Assembly (NCBI GenBank): GCA_965205525.1
Contig: OZ242171.1
Coordinates: 1,934,240 to 1,998,239 of the forward strand
Length of the DNA: 64,000 nt
Direction: 5' to 3'
Origin: G965205525 sp965205525
GTDB lineage: Bacteria > Pseudomonadota > Gammaproteobacteria > JABABF01
The position numbers were made by a program, and so were the translations under genes. Shown one piece after another: positions 51,421 to 60,073 of this stretch (positions are counted from its first letter, which is position 1; each line of letters opens with the position of its first letter). Below the pieces are notes generated by a model. The model was not told where the DNA came from and made no database searches. It saw only the letters and a program-made list of their open reading frames with translations.

Positions 51421-52125
51421 GTGGAAAAACTGATTTATGCACTTTGGAAAGACAGCGGTGAGAAATGCGATGATTTTGCGCGTCGCATGCGCGAGGAAAC
51501 GGTGCCAGCGCTGCTAAAACAGGATCTTCGCGCCCTGCAGCTGAATGCAGTAGATGAAGCAGTCCGCCCCGCAGAAGCCCTGGCGCAGTCCAGCACTCTG
51601 CCCCGCCCCGCCGCTTTTGTCTCCATGTGGATGGACGCCGCCAGCCGGCGGCCGGCGGTAGAAGAAGTGCTGCGCGAGAATGCGCCGCGTATCGCGGGCT
51701 ATCTGGTGACCGAATCTATGCCCATCGTCAACACCGCGCACCCGCCGCAGCTCGGCGAGCGCACTTGGGGATTTGCGCAGATAGTTATGCTGCAGGCGCC
51801 GCCCCGGCTCAGCCGCGAGGACTGGCTCAAAACCTGGCTCGGCTCCCACACCCAGATCGCCATAGACACCCAGTCCACTTTTCTCTATGTGCAGAACATA
51901 GTTGCACAGCCTCTCACCTACGGAGCGCCGCATTATGATGCCTTCGTGGAAGAGGGTTTTCCGGAAGGCGCGATGACAAATCAGGAAATATTCTACGATG
52001 CTGAAGGCGACAAGGCGAAGTACGACAAACATCTCAAGGCGATGATGGAGAGCTGCGTCCGCTTCATTGACTTTGACCGCCTTGATGTCATTCCCACCAG
52101 CCAGTATGTGTTCAAGTCAATTTAA
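51421..52125 (+). CDS. EthD-domain protein, copy 1
   Basis: 234 aa from GTG 51421 (GCGGGAG upstream); the frame is open earlier but no better start is seen. Dimeric alpha+beta barrel pattern: VEKLIYALWKDSGE at the start, WGFAQIVMLQAPPRLSREDWLKTW in the middle with SHTQIAIDTQSTFLYVQNIV, then DAFVEEGFPEGAMTN. EthD proteins accompany cytochrome P450 or ring-modifying enzymes and may be small isomerase/cyclase or chaperone-like factors; function not established. Two tandem EthD-like halves may be present, as the protein is twice the size of simple members. Nearly identical to copy 2. Confidence 0.75.
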   Translation: MEKLIYALWKDSGEKCDDFARRMREETVPALLKQDLRALQLNAVDEAVRPAEALAQSSTLPRPAAFVSMWMDAASRRPAVEEVLRENAPRIAGYLVTESMPIVNTAHPPQLGERTWGFAQIVMLQAPPRLSREDWLKTWLGSHTQIAIDTQSTFLYVQNIVAQPLTYGAPHYDAFVEEGFPEGAMTNQEIFYDAEGDKAKYDKHLKAMMESCVRFIDFDRLDVIPTSQYVFKSI

Positions 52126-52172
52126 TTTGTTGTCATCCGGTGCCGATGCTACAGACAATAGTCTCTTTTATC

Positions 52173-52499
52173 CTATCCCAGCCTAGCCTGACCGCCGTCC
52201 AGCATGAGAGACTGCGCGGTGATGTAGGACGCATCCGGACTGCACAGAAAAACCACGGTGCGACCGATATCTTTTTCGCAGTCGCCGATGCGCTTGAGGG
52301 GCACGGTTTTCAAAAAAGCCTCTGATTCCTCCGGGTTGTTCTCCTTCCACCATTTCATGCCTGGCGACAGGGCCAGCGGCAGAATGCAGTTTACCCGGAT
52401 GTCGTGTTCCGCCCACTCGTGGGCGGCGGCGCGGGTGAGACAGCGGATTGCCTCCTTGGCAGCTGCGTAGACGCCATAGCCCCGCATATCCCAGCGCAA
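52173..52499 (-). pseudogene. 3' fragment of the SDR gene created by tandem duplication
   Basis: Identical in frame to the last 108 codons of the intact SDR gene at 53362-54120, including Tyr155 and Lys159 (YAAAKEAI), but the Rossmann half is missing because the duplication junction at 52500/52501 cuts it. No ATG start remains (only TTG) and the sequence upstream on that strand is the reverse of the EthD leader. Not expected to be functional. Confidence 0.9.
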
Positions 52500-52500
52500 T

Positions 52501-53689
52501 TGTGTTTTCGCAGATGAAGCAATTTAGCATAAGACCTCTCTGCCGATCTTGCGCTGACAGACTTTTTCGCGCACTATTAAAGAGATTGACAATAGCGGGA
52601 GTAAAAGCCGTGGAAAAATTGATTTATGCACTTTGGAAAGACAGCGGTGAGGAATGCGATGATTTTGCGCATCGCATGCGCGAGGAAACGGTGCCAGCGC
52701 TGCTAAAACAGGATCTTCGCGCCCTGCAGCTGAATGCAGTAGATGAAGCAGTCCGCCCCGCAGAAGCCCTGGCGCAGTCCAGCACTCTGCCCTGCCCCGC
52801 CGCTTTTGTCTCCATGTGGATGGACACCGCCAGCTGGCGGCCGGCGGTAGAAGAAGTGCTGCGCGAGAATGCGCCGCGTATCGCGGGCTATCTGGTGACC
52901 GAATCTATGCCCATCGTCAACACCGCGCACCCGCCGCAGCTCGGCGAGCGCACTTGGGGATTTGCGCAGATGGTTATGCTGCAGGCGCCGCCCCGGCTCA
53001 GCCGCGAGGACTGGCTCAAAATCTATATCGGCTCCCACACCCAGATCGCCATAGACACCCAGTCCACTTTTCTCTATGTGCAGAACATAGTTGCACAGCC
53101 TCTCACCTACGGAGCGCCGCATTATGATGCCTTCGTGGAAGAGGGTTTTCCGGAAGGCGCGATGACAAATCGGGAAATATTCTACGATGCTGAAGGCGAC
53201 AAGGCGAAGTACGACAAACATCTCAAGACGATGATGGAGAGCTGCGTCCGCTTCATTGACTTTGACCGCCTTGATGTCATTCCCACCAGCCAGTATGTGT
53301 TCAAGTCAATTTAATTTGTTGTCATCCGGTGCCGGTGCTACAGACAATAGTCTCTTTTATCCTATCCCAGCCGAGCCTGACCGCCGTCCAGCATGAGAGA
53401 CTGCGCGGTGATGTAGGACGCATCCGGACTGCACAGAAAAACCACGGTGCGACCGATATCTTTTTCGCAGTCGCCGATGCGCTTGAGGGGCACGGTTTTC
53501 AAAAAAGCCTCTGATTCCTCCGGGTTGTTCTCCTTCCACCATTTCATGCCTGGCGACAGGGCCAGCGGCAGAATGCAGTTTACCCGGATGTCGTGTTCCG
53601 CCCACTCGTGGGCGGCGGCGCGGGTGAGACAGCGGATTGCCTCCTTGGCAGCTGCGTAGACGCCGTAGCCCCGCATATCCCAGCGCAAT
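52501..53689 (+). repeat. 1189-bp tandem duplication, copy 2
   Basis: Second unit, identical in length to copy 1. At 53690 the sequence continues into the 5' half of the SDR gene, so copy 2 carries the original right-hand junction and copy 1 the original left-hand one. Confidence 0.95.
52610..53314 (+). CDS. EthD-domain protein, copy 2
   Basis: 234 aa from GTG 52610, the same start context as copy 1. It differs from copy 1 at 11 amino acids but only one synonymous codon by my count: K/E, R/H, R/C, A/T, R/W, I/M, the cluster TWL to IYI in DWLK(T/I)(W/Y)(L/I)GS, Q/R and A/T. Both copies are intact. EthD-type function is unknown; the neighbouring SDR and flavoprotein suggest a catabolic role. 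Confidence 0.75.
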   Translation: MEKLIYALWKDSGEECDDFAHRMREETVPALLKQDLRALQLNAVDEAVRPAEALAQSSTLPCPAAFVSMWMDTASWRPAVEEVLRENAPRIAGYLVTESMPIVNTAHPPQLGERTWGFAQMVMLQAPPRLSREDWLKIYIGSHTQIAIDTQSTFLYVQNIVAQPLTYGAPHYDAFVEEGFPEGAMTNREIFYDAEGDKAKYDKHLKTMMESCVRFIDFDRLDVIPTSQYVFKSI

Positions 53690-54120
53690 GCCGAGGAAGA
53701 TGCCAAGTTGACGATGCAGCCTTTTTTCTTCTTCAGCTGCGGAAAACATGCCTTCATAAAGCGAAAAGTGGCCAGCGGGCCTGAATCCTGGCATTCCTGA
53801 TAACCCTTCTCGTCAATATCCAGCAGGGTGCCGAGGGTAACGATCTGCGCATTGTTGACCAGGATATCAAGACCGCCAAAGTTTTTTTCCGCTGCCGCTG
53901 TGCAGGCTGCAATCTGCTCACCGTCCAGCACCTCGCAGACCATCGGCTCTGCGCTGCCGCCGCGGCGGACAATTTCCTCGCAGGTGGAATGCAGTTTGGA
54001 TTCGGTGCGTCCCGTCACCATCACTTTTGCTCCCTCGTCTGCCAAGGCGAGGGCAATGCCTTCGCCTACTCCCTGTCCCGCGCCGGTGACCAGCGCAGTC
54101 TTGCTGTCTAGTGAACCCAT
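53362..54120 (-). CDS. Short-chain dehydrogenase/reductase
   Basis: 252 aa classical SDR. Cofactor motif TGAGQGVG at 12-19, NNAQ at 89-92 (NNAG in most), catalytic Ser in SSS 141-143, Tyr155 and Lys159 (YAAAK). The C-terminal LMLDGGQARLG is normal for the family. Arg38 in VTGRTESK suggests NADP preference, a weak hint. It would oxidise or reduce a hydroxyl/keto group, fitting a ring-degradation pathway with the KstD-like enzyme transcribed in the same direction upstream. Candidate -10 at 54154-54159. Confidence 0.92.
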   Translation of the reverse strand: MGSLDSKTALVTGAGQGVGEGIALALADEGAKVMVTGRTESKLHSTCEEIVRRGGSAEPMVCEVLDGEQIAACTAAAEKNFGGLDILVNNAQIVTLGTLLDIDEKGYQECQDSGPLATFRFMKACFPQLKKKKGCIVNLASSSALRWDMRGYGVYAAAKEAIRCLTRAAAHEWAEHDIRVNCILPLALSPGMKWWKENNPEESEAFLKTVPLKRIGDCEKDIGRTVVFLCSPDASYITAQSLMLDGGQARLG

Positions 54121-54153
54121 CGTGCCTTCTCCTCGTCGCTTGCTTGGGCAGGG

Positions 54154-54159
54154 ATTATA
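54154..54159 (-). promoter_or_regulatory. Candidate -10 element of the SDR gene
   Basis: Minus strand GCCGCTATAATCCC has TATAAT 34 bases before the SDR start, between that gene and the end of the flavoprotein gene. Confidence 0.4.
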
Positions 54160-54188
54160 GCGGCTGGAGAAACCAGATGACTTCCCGG

Positions 54189-55910
54189 TTAGGATGCCGT
54201 TTTGGTGACATGCCGGGCGGCGAGATAGCCGAAGGTCATGGCTGGCCCTAATGTTGATCCGGGCCCCGGATAGCGAGGCAGCACTGCCGCGCTGCAGTTG
54301 CCGATGGCGTAGAGACCGGGGATGGCGGCGCCGTCTTCCTGCAGCACCTGCGCATCGGTATTCACCGCCAGTCCCCCCGCTGTCCCCATCTCTCCGGGGT
54401 GCAGGGTCATGGCATAAAAGGGTGGTTTTACCAAAGGGCCGAGACAGGGATTGGGCGTGACGCTGGGGTCGCCGTAGTAGCGGTCATAGACCGAATCGCC
54501 GCGCTGAAAATCCAAATCCTTGCCGGTGCGGGCGTACTCATTGACCTTGCGCTGGGTTTCCTCCAGCACATCAGGGTCCATCCCCAGCTTCTCCGCCAGC
54601 TTGCGCAATGTTTTTGCTTTTACTAGGAATTTCGGTGTCCACCAAGAGCGCGGCAGGAGCCAGTCCGGCATGAATTTGCCCGGGATCAGGGGGCCGCAGG
54701 GCCGGTTGCGCCGGAAGTTGGCATCAAAAATCATGTAGCAGGGGATGCAGGGATTGCCCTCTTTGTAAGTCCGGTACATATCCATAATGATGCTGATATA
54801 GTTCTGAGATTCATTGGTAAAGCGCTCGCCGCGTCCGTTGACCGTGTAGTTGCCGGGCATGGACTCCTCCACGATAACCATCTGGGATTTTTCCCGTCCG
54901 GGGGGATGGGTGGTTGCGCTCCACCAGGCCCAGTCCATCTGGCGCGTGGCGGCACCGATGTCCTGGGCGGCGCGGATGGCATCGCCGGTGTTGTAGAGGT
55001 TGGAGGCGCTCCAATCCGTGTCGGTGGGGTTCGGCAGGTATTTCTGGCGCATTTCCTGGTTGCGCTCAAAACCGCCCGCGGCGAGGATTACGCCCCAGCA
55101 GGCGCGAATGCGGGCCGGCTTGCCGTCCACCATCGCGGTGATCCCCGTCACCCGTCCGTTCTCGGTAACCAGGCCGGTCATAGGCGTATTCAGCCACAGC
55201 ATGCCGCCCTGGTCTTCCAAGGCCAGGCGCAGGCGTGCAACCCCCGCATTGCCCATGGTGAGACGGCGATGGCGGGTGGAGCGAATGCGCATCGGGATGT
55301 CCAGCAGGTAGTCAAGGGTGAGCTGTACTGCCAGCTTCCACCAGCCGGGCAGCGCTCCCAGCAGGGTCTGCCCTTCCACCTGGGTGAAATGAATCAGGCC
55401 GAACATAGTGGTCTGGGGGTGCTGACGGCGCAGCTGCTTGAGCAGCTTGTTACCCAGCATGCGCGCGTCCAGAGGCTCCGGCTCCATGGAGCGATTGCCT
55501 GCCCGCCCGCCGGGGGCATGGGGGAAATAGTCCGGATAAAAGGTTAGGTTGCGGTATTCCACCCAGTGAGTTCGCTCGTGCAGGAAGTCAATCATCTTGG
55601 GCGCTTCTTGGAGGTAGGTATCAATGATCTCGTCGGGAACGGTGCCCGGCGGTGTCATGTGCGCCAGATAGGCCCGGGCATCCTCCAGCGAATCTTTAGC
55701 AAATGCCTTCTTTGCGTAACGATTGCAGGGTACCCATACCCCGCCCCCGGAGGTGGCGCTGGTGCCGCCGTACTGGTCGGTCTTCTCCAGCACCAGAGTG
55801 CGCGCTCCACGGCTGCGGGCGACGATGCCGGCGGTCAATCCCCCGTTGCCGGAGCCCACCACCACCACGTCGTACTCAAGATCCCAGTGTTTGTCGTCAG
55901 TGCTGTCCAT
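54189..55910 (-). CDS. FAD-dependent dehydrogenase, 3-ketosteroid-delta1-dehydrogenase-like
   Basis: 573 aa. VVVGSGNGGLTAGIVARSRG near residue 16, EKTDQYGGTSATSGGGVWVP, VILAAGGFERNQEM and the C-terminal YPGPGSTLGPAMTFGYLAARH. The Tyr-Pro-Gly-x-Gly-Ser-Thr signature places it with KstD-type flavoproteins. Paralogous to the gene at 12.8-14.5 kb but clearly diverged. Together with SDR, EthD, DUF1214 and the meta-cleavage tail enzymes downstream it suggests breakdown of a steroid- or terpenoid-like ring compound; the substrate is not known. Upstream gene on the same strand is absent, so it may lead the SDR transcript. Confidence 0.82.
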   Translation of the reverse strand: MDSTDDKHWDLEYDVVVVGSGNGGLTAGIVARSRGARTLVLEKTDQYGGTSATSGGGVWVPCNRYAKKAFAKDSLEDARAYLAHMTPPGTVPDEIIDTYLQEAPKMIDFLHERTHWVEYRNLTFYPDYFPHAPGGRAGNRSMEPEPLDARMLGNKLLKQLRRQHPQTTMFGLIHFTQVEGQTLLGALPGWWKLAVQLTLDYLLDIPMRIRSTRHRRLTMGNAGVARLRLALEDQGGMLWLNTPMTGLVTENGRVTGITAMVDGKPARIRACWGVILAAGGFERNQEMRQKYLPNPTDTDWSASNLYNTGDAIRAAQDIGAATRQMDWAWWSATTHPPGREKSQMVIVEESMPGNYTVNGRGERFTNESQNYISIIMDMYRTYKEGNPCIPCYMIFDANFRRNRPCGPLIPGKFMPDWLLPRSWWTPKFLVKAKTLRKLAEKLGMDPDVLEETQRKVNEYARTGKDLDFQRGDSVYDRYYGDPSVTPNPCLGPLVKPPFYAMTLHPGEMGTAGGLAVNTDAQVLQEDGAAIPGLYAIGNCSAAVLPRYPGPGSTLGPAMTFGYLAARHVTKTAS

Positions 55911-56247
55911 CAGTTGTTAAAAGATATCTGGCTAGGGGAAGTGATTTTACGATAGCTGGCAGAGATGTGCTCGGCAGCTGGCAGGGCGGCGGGGAAGGCG
56001 GCGGTGTTCTGCCGGCTTGGGGTGCCCATTATCCTGCTGGCCGGGGCCCCCCCGGGCCGGGCCGTCATGGGCCGGGCCGGTCGTGCCAGCCGAGTCCGAT
56101 CTCTGCAAGACGGTTATCTCCATCGGTGCTTGCCCAAGCGGCTGACCCCATTGACCGCTGCTCTTAGCGGCATATAGTTATAGTTAACGCATTGATTGCC
56201 TTAACCAACGGAGGCAATTGCTTCATGCCGACAAGCCGGAGAAACCC
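55911..56247. other. Intergenic region with GC-rich repeats
   Basis: Between the divergent flavoprotein and CHMI-like genes. 56041-56085 contains GGGCCGGGCC twice in direct repeat (about 15 bp apart) behind a C7 run. Nearer the downstream gene are TATAGTTATAGTTAAC (about 56173) and GGAGG at 56210. No coding sequence supported. Confidence 0.5.
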
Positions 56248-56652
56248 ATGCTTCATCTCGTAATTGAATATTCTGCCCGCCTGGACCAGCGGCTGAAAAT
56301 GTCCGCCGTCGTGCGCGGGGTGCACGAGGCGGCCGTTGCCACAAAGCTCTTTGACCTGAAGGAGATATGCACCCGTGCCACAGCGTACGAGCACTTCCGG
56401 CTCGCTGACGGTCAGGCCAAGCATGTCTTTGCGCATTTGACCCTGCGGGTGCCCCAGGAATGCACCTCGGAAGAGCGCAAGACTATGGCGGAGACCGCTT
56501 TCAATGCCCTGTGCGAGCAGCTGGCGCCGGTGCAGTCCTACACCCCTGTCATCATCTCCTGCGAGGTGCAAGCGGCAGACCCGAAGATCAGTTTCAAAAA
56601 GAGCAATATAGAAAGATGGCTTGAAACCGGCAAGAAGAAAAAAGCCAAATAA
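56248..56652 (+). CDS. 5-carboxymethyl-2-hydroxymuconate isomerase (CHMI) homologue lacking Pro1
   Basis: 134 aa from ATG 56248. MLHLVIEYSARL at the start, EICTRATAYEHFRLADGQ, HVFAHLTLRVPQ and KISFKKSNIERWLE at the end match HpcD-type CHMI across its length. These tautomerases use the N-terminal proline exposed after Met removal; here residue 2 is Leu. The alternative start TTG 56218 (closer to GGAGG) also lacks Pro at position 2. So the enzyme is either altered in mechanism or inactive for the usual reaction. The neighbouring aldolase/dehydrogenase pair fits a ring-cleavage pathway. Confidence 0.75.
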   Translation: MLHLVIEYSARLDQRLKMSAVVRGVHEAAVATKLFDLKEICTRATAYEHFRLADGQAKHVFAHLTLRVPQECTSEERKTMAETAFNALCEQLAPVQSYTPVIISCEVQAADPKISFKKSNIERWLETGKKKKAK

Positions 56653-56920
56653 TCGCCGCCGAGAGCATATTCCAGGGCTGAGCCGCTGTACAGGCGGGGG
56701 TGCTGTCTTTAGAGCCCTCCCTGGCGGCAAACAGGCTGCTTAAAAAGCAGCAAAAGCTGGGCGGGGCGGCCCGGTCTGCCGATCAGGCTGATAGGGCACT
56801 TTTGCCCGGAGACTTGGCCTGGCATATAGCGAGATGCTGCCCTCACGGGTTGGGTAACTTGTGCTAGACTTCCCCGTCTATACTCAATAGCGTTTTATTC
56901 GGTATTCAGCGGGGTATGCC

Positions 56921-57886
56921 ATGGCTGACAAAGCCAAGCCGCGCGCCAAGATCAAGGCCGCTGTTATCGGTTCCGGCAACATCGGCACCGATCTCATGAT
57001 GAAGATCATGCAGAGTTCCGATGTGCTGGAAATGGGTGCGCTGGTGGGCATTGACCCGGATTCCGATGGTCTCGCCAGGGCTCGGCGCATGGGTGTGCCG
57101 GTGACCCATGGCGGAGTGGAAGGGCTGTTGAAGATGCCCGAGTTTCAGGATATCCGCATTCTCTTTGAAGCCACTTCGGCAACGGCCCACAGGGCCAACT
57201 ACGAACTGCTGAAGCCTCATGGCCGCCAGATGGTAGATCTGACCCCAGCGGCCATCGGCCCCTACACCGTGCCGGTGGTCAACATGGAGGAGCATCTGGA
57301 TGAGCCCAATGTCAATCTGGTTACCTGCGGCGGGCAGGCCACTATCCCCATGGTGGCGGCGGTGCGGCGGGTGGCCGAGGTGCGCTATGCAGAAATTGTG
57401 GCCTCCGTCTCCTCCAAGTCCGCCGGTCCCGGCACCCGGGCCAACATTGATGAATTCACCCAGACCACTGCCCGGGGTATTGAAAAAGTGGGCGGTGCCG
57501 AGCGCGGCAAAGCGATTATCATCCTCAATCCGGCGGAGCCGCCGATGCTGATGCGCAATACCGTCTTTACCCTGAGCGATGAGGCGGAGGAGGCGGATAT
57601 TGTCCGCTCGGTGGAGGCCATGGTGCAGGGTGTGCAGGGTTATGTGCCCGGCTATCGACTGAAGCAGGAGGTGCAATTTGAGCACTACAGCAAGAAGAAG
57701 CCCCTGCATATCCCAGGGCGCGGCGATTTTTCTGGCGTACGCTCTTCCATTTTTCTAGAAGTGGAAGGCGCAGGGCACTACCTGCCCGCTTATGCCGGCA
57801 ATCTGGACATTATGACTTCAGCGGCGCTGGGCACTGGCGAACGCCTTGCGCGGATGAAGTTTCTGCGAAAGGACAAAGCCGCTTGA
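56921..57886 (+). CDS. mhpF: Acetaldehyde dehydrogenase (acylating)
   Basis: 321 aa. Rossmann motif AAVIGSGNIGTDLMMK at residue 13, FEATSA, catalytic Cys136 in VTCGGQAT, SAGPGTRANIDEFTQTTA and NPAEPPMLMRNTVF. It converts acetaldehyde plus CoA to acetyl-CoA and works in a channelled complex with the aldolase encoded 18 bp downstream. MhpF, DmpF and HsaG share this pattern; sequence alone does not choose among aromatic and steroid pathways, though the KstD-like neighbour favours a steroid-type one. Confidence 0.94.
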   Translation: MADKAKPRAKIKAAVIGSGNIGTDLMMKIMQSSDVLEMGALVGIDPDSDGLARARRMGVPVTHGGVEGLLKMPEFQDIRILFEATSATAHRANYELLKPHGRQMVDLTPAAIGPYTVPVVNMEEHLDEPNVNLVTCGGQATIPMVAAVRRVAEVRYAEIVASVSSKSAGPGTRANIDEFTQTTARGIEKVGGAERGKAIIILNPAEPPMLMRNTVFTLSDEAEEADIVRSVEAMVQGVQGYVPGYRLKQEVQFEHYSKKKPLHIPGRGDFSGVRSSIFLEVEGAGHYLPAYAGNLDIMTSAALGTGERLARMKFLRKDKAA

Positions 57887-57904
57887 GCGGCGGAGGCGAA
57901 TGTC

Positions 57905-58990
57905 ATGAAAAAGAGCGCAAATACGACTGTCGGGCAGAACAAGCTCTTCATACAGGATGTAACCCTGCGTGACGGCATGCATGCCATCCGGCACATGTAC
58001 GGTATTTTGCATGTGCAGAAAATTGCCCGCGCCTTAGACCAGGCCGGGGTGGATGCCATTGAAGTGGCCCACGGCGACGGCCTGTCCGGATCCAGCTTCA
58101 ACTACGGCTTCGGTGCTCACACCGACAAAGAGTGGATTCGGGCGGTGGCGGATGTGCTGGAGCACGCCCGGCTGACCACTCTTATCCTGCCGGGTATTGC
58201 CGTTAAAGAAGATCTCAAATGGGCCTGGGATATGGGTGTGCGCTCGGTGCGCATTGCCACTCATTGCACCGAGGCCGATGTGTCAAAGCAGCACATTGAA
58301 TATGCCCGGGAAATCGGAATGGATACGGTGGGTTTTCTGATGATGTCCCACATGATTGAGCCGGAGGCATTGGCGGAGCAGGCGGTGCTGATGGAGTCCT
58401 ACGGTGCCGAATGCATCTATGTGGTGGACAGCGGCGGTGCTTTGAGCATGGACGATACGCAAGCCCGTTTTCAGGCTTTTGGCAAGGCGCTGAAGCCGGA
58501 AACCGAACGCGGCATTCACGCCCATCACAACTTAGCCCTGGGAGTGGCCAACTCCATCGTGGCGGTAAAGAACGGTGCCAACCGGGTAGATGCCTCCTTG
58601 GCCGGCATGGGCGCTGGAGCCGGCAATGCCCCCCTAGAGGTATTTATTGCCGCCATAGATCGCATGGGCTGGAAACATGGCTGCAGCTTGTACCCGCTGA
58701 TGGATGCCGCCGACGACTTAGTCCGCCCTCTGCAAGATCGTCCGGTGCGAGTAGACCGAGAAACCCTGTCTTTGGGCTACGCTGGCGTTTACTCCAGCTT
58801 TTTGCGCCATGCCGAGCGTGCCGCTGAGCGCTACGACTTGGAAACTCGCGATATTCTGGTAGAACTCGGCAGTCGCCGAATGGTGGGCGGCCAGGAGGAC
58901 ATGATCGTGGATGTGGCCTTGGACATGGTGAAGGCACGGGAAGGGAAAGCGGAAGCCTCCCCAGCTCACAAGCAGAAAACAGCCGGATGA
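57905..58990 (+). CDS. mhpE: 4-hydroxy-2-oxovalerate aldolase
   Basis: 361 aa DRE-TIM type aldolase. FIQDVTLRDGMHAIRHMYG at residue 15 (metal and base residues), AIEVAHGDGLSGSSFNYG, VDSGGALS, GIHAHHNLALGVANS (metal-binding His pair) and MGAGAGNAPLEVF. Cleaves 4-hydroxy-2-oxoacids to pyruvate and an aldehyde, handed to the acetaldehyde dehydrogenase encoded just upstream. The C-terminal 15 residues (KAEASPAHKQKTAG) extend past the usual end. The hydratase (MhpD/HsaE) that normally precedes these two is not in this window. Confidence 0.94.
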   Translation: MKKSANTTVGQNKLFIQDVTLRDGMHAIRHMYGILHVQKIARALDQAGVDAIEVAHGDGLSGSSFNYGFGAHTDKEWIRAVADVLEHARLTTLILPGIAVKEDLKWAWDMGVRSVRIATHCTEADVSKQHIEYAREIGMDTVGFLMMSHMIEPEALAEQAVLMESYGAECIYVVDSGGALSMDDTQARFQAFGKALKPETERGIHAHHNLALGVANSIVAVKNGANRVDASLAGMGAGAGNAPLEVFIAAIDRMGWKHGCSLYPLMDAADDLVRPLQDRPVRVDRETLSLGYAGVYSSFLRHAERAAERYDLETRDILVELGSRRMVGGQEDMIVDVALDMVKAREGKAEASPAHKQKTAG

Positions 58991-59161
58991 GCTTATCCTT
59001 GGCAGGCGACGAACGGGAACACTTTCCCTTTGGGAATAATATACTTGGCTATATATTTTTCAGGCTAAAACTGGCGCAGTAAATCTCTCGAAATGGAGTC
59101 GGGGCGCGCGAGTATCGCGCAAGTCTTTCCACAATAGACAACTTGCCCCTGCTGCCTGGTT

Positions 59162-59971
59162 TTATTCGTAGTCTTTGGTTATCAGAAACCGATGATAAAA
59201 ACCCGAAGCGCGGAGGAAGAGATCTATTTGCTCGGGGGGTATATGGAACTCACTGTTTGAATCTGGATCTGCGGCGCCATCGGTTCTGAAGTGGATCCCA
59301 TTGCTCCGCTGAGACTGCAGATATTTCAAAGGCATGCGGATAAATCCATCCGATCGCCAGCAGTGAACGCTTACTACGAGGGTATTTTCTGTCAGACAAT
59401 TCAGTGCGAGAGAAGAGGAAGGGATTCGCTCAATCGGAAACCTGCGTCCGGAGCCATCAATGATGGCATCCGGAAATCGCCAGGAGCGGGCTGGGTCTAT
59501 GCCGAGCACTATGGCGTATGCTGTTGTGCGGCGGCCCTGCTGTACTGATGAGGCGGACCTGAGCCGCAAAGTGGAAAGACCCGTATAAGTGGGGACTACG
59601 CCCCAGACTTGGCCTGTGTGGTCCAGGGACGGTCCATCCACCACTAGGGAGCCATCCAATACATTGTGGTAGACCTCGTAGGCATCATGCCCGGTGGCGC
59701 TTATAGCGTCGGCATTGCCAAGTGCCCTTAGCTGGGGATATTTATCAAAAGCATTGCGAACACAATTTGGCAGGGCCCAGCCTTTGTGCTCCAAGCGCAA
59801 ATGCCTGGTGAAGTTCTGACAGAATTCGCCAACCTGATGGGCGAGCTTCTGGGGTTCTTGAGACAGGTTCGCAGGAAACTCAATTTTCAATCCTGGACTA
59901 TGGTGTGGATAGTAGGGCCCGCAGCCAGTCAGCAGAAGCAGTGTGAGCAAGGTGGGAAGAATGGTCTTCAT
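59162..59971 (-). CDS. Lipoprotein of unknown function
   Basis: 269 aa with a signal peptide and lipobox (LLTLLLLTGC, Cys at residue 17). The mature part has no family I recognise; it contains AYEVYHNVLDGSLVVDGPSL (within residues 96-115) and four further Cys besides the lipidated one (CQNF, NCV, NCLT, HCWRS), which could form periplasmic disulfides. Monocistronic by appearance, with a TATAAT hexamer at 60007-60012 36 bases before the start. Confidence 0.7.
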   Translation of the reverse strand: MKTILPTLLTLLLLTGCGPYYPHHSPGLKIEFPANLSQEPQKLAHQVGEFCQNFTRHLRLEHKGWALPNCVRNAFDKYPQLRALGNADAISATGHDAYEVYHNVLDGSLVVDGPSLDHTGQVWGVVPTYTGLSTLRLRSASSVQQGRRTTAYAIVLGIDPARSWRFPDAIIDGSGRRFPIERIPSSSLALNCLTENTLVVSVHCWRSDGFIRMPLKYLQSQRSNGIHFRTDGAADPDSNSEFHIPPEQIDLFLRASGFYHRFLITKDYE

Positions 59972-60006
59972 AGGATTTCCCCTCTTCTAACGAAGGTATG
60001 CACCCA

Positions 60007-60012
60007 ATTATA
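60007..60012 (-). promoter_or_regulatory. Candidate -10 element of the lipoprotein gene
   Basis: Minus strand ACTACTATAATTGGG has TATAAT 36 bases upstream of the start at 59971. Confidence 0.4.
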
Positions 60013-60073
60013 GTAGTTTCTTTAGGCTTTGGCATGCGCCGCTTTGAGGCTGCCTTTTGAATATTCTGATTAT

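Larger units (their letters stand above)
51312..52500 (+). repeat. 1189-bp tandem duplication, copy 1
   Basis: Starts TGTGTTTTCGCAGATGAAGC at 51312 and ends CCCAGCGCAAT at 52500. It holds the promoter side and all of EthD gene 1 plus the 3' part of an SDR gene. Copy 2 follows without a single intervening base at 52501. The two differ at only about 20 positions by eye, mostly in the EthD gene. Confidence 0.95.

Noticed and set aside
51514..52032. Minus-strand open frames opposite both EthD copies
   Set aside because: They occur in both copies only because the DNA is duplicated; EthD on plus explains the coding signal.
56041..56085. GC-rich direct repeats as a terminator
   Set aside because: No T tract follows on either strand and pairing is ambiguous; listed only as part of the intergenic region.
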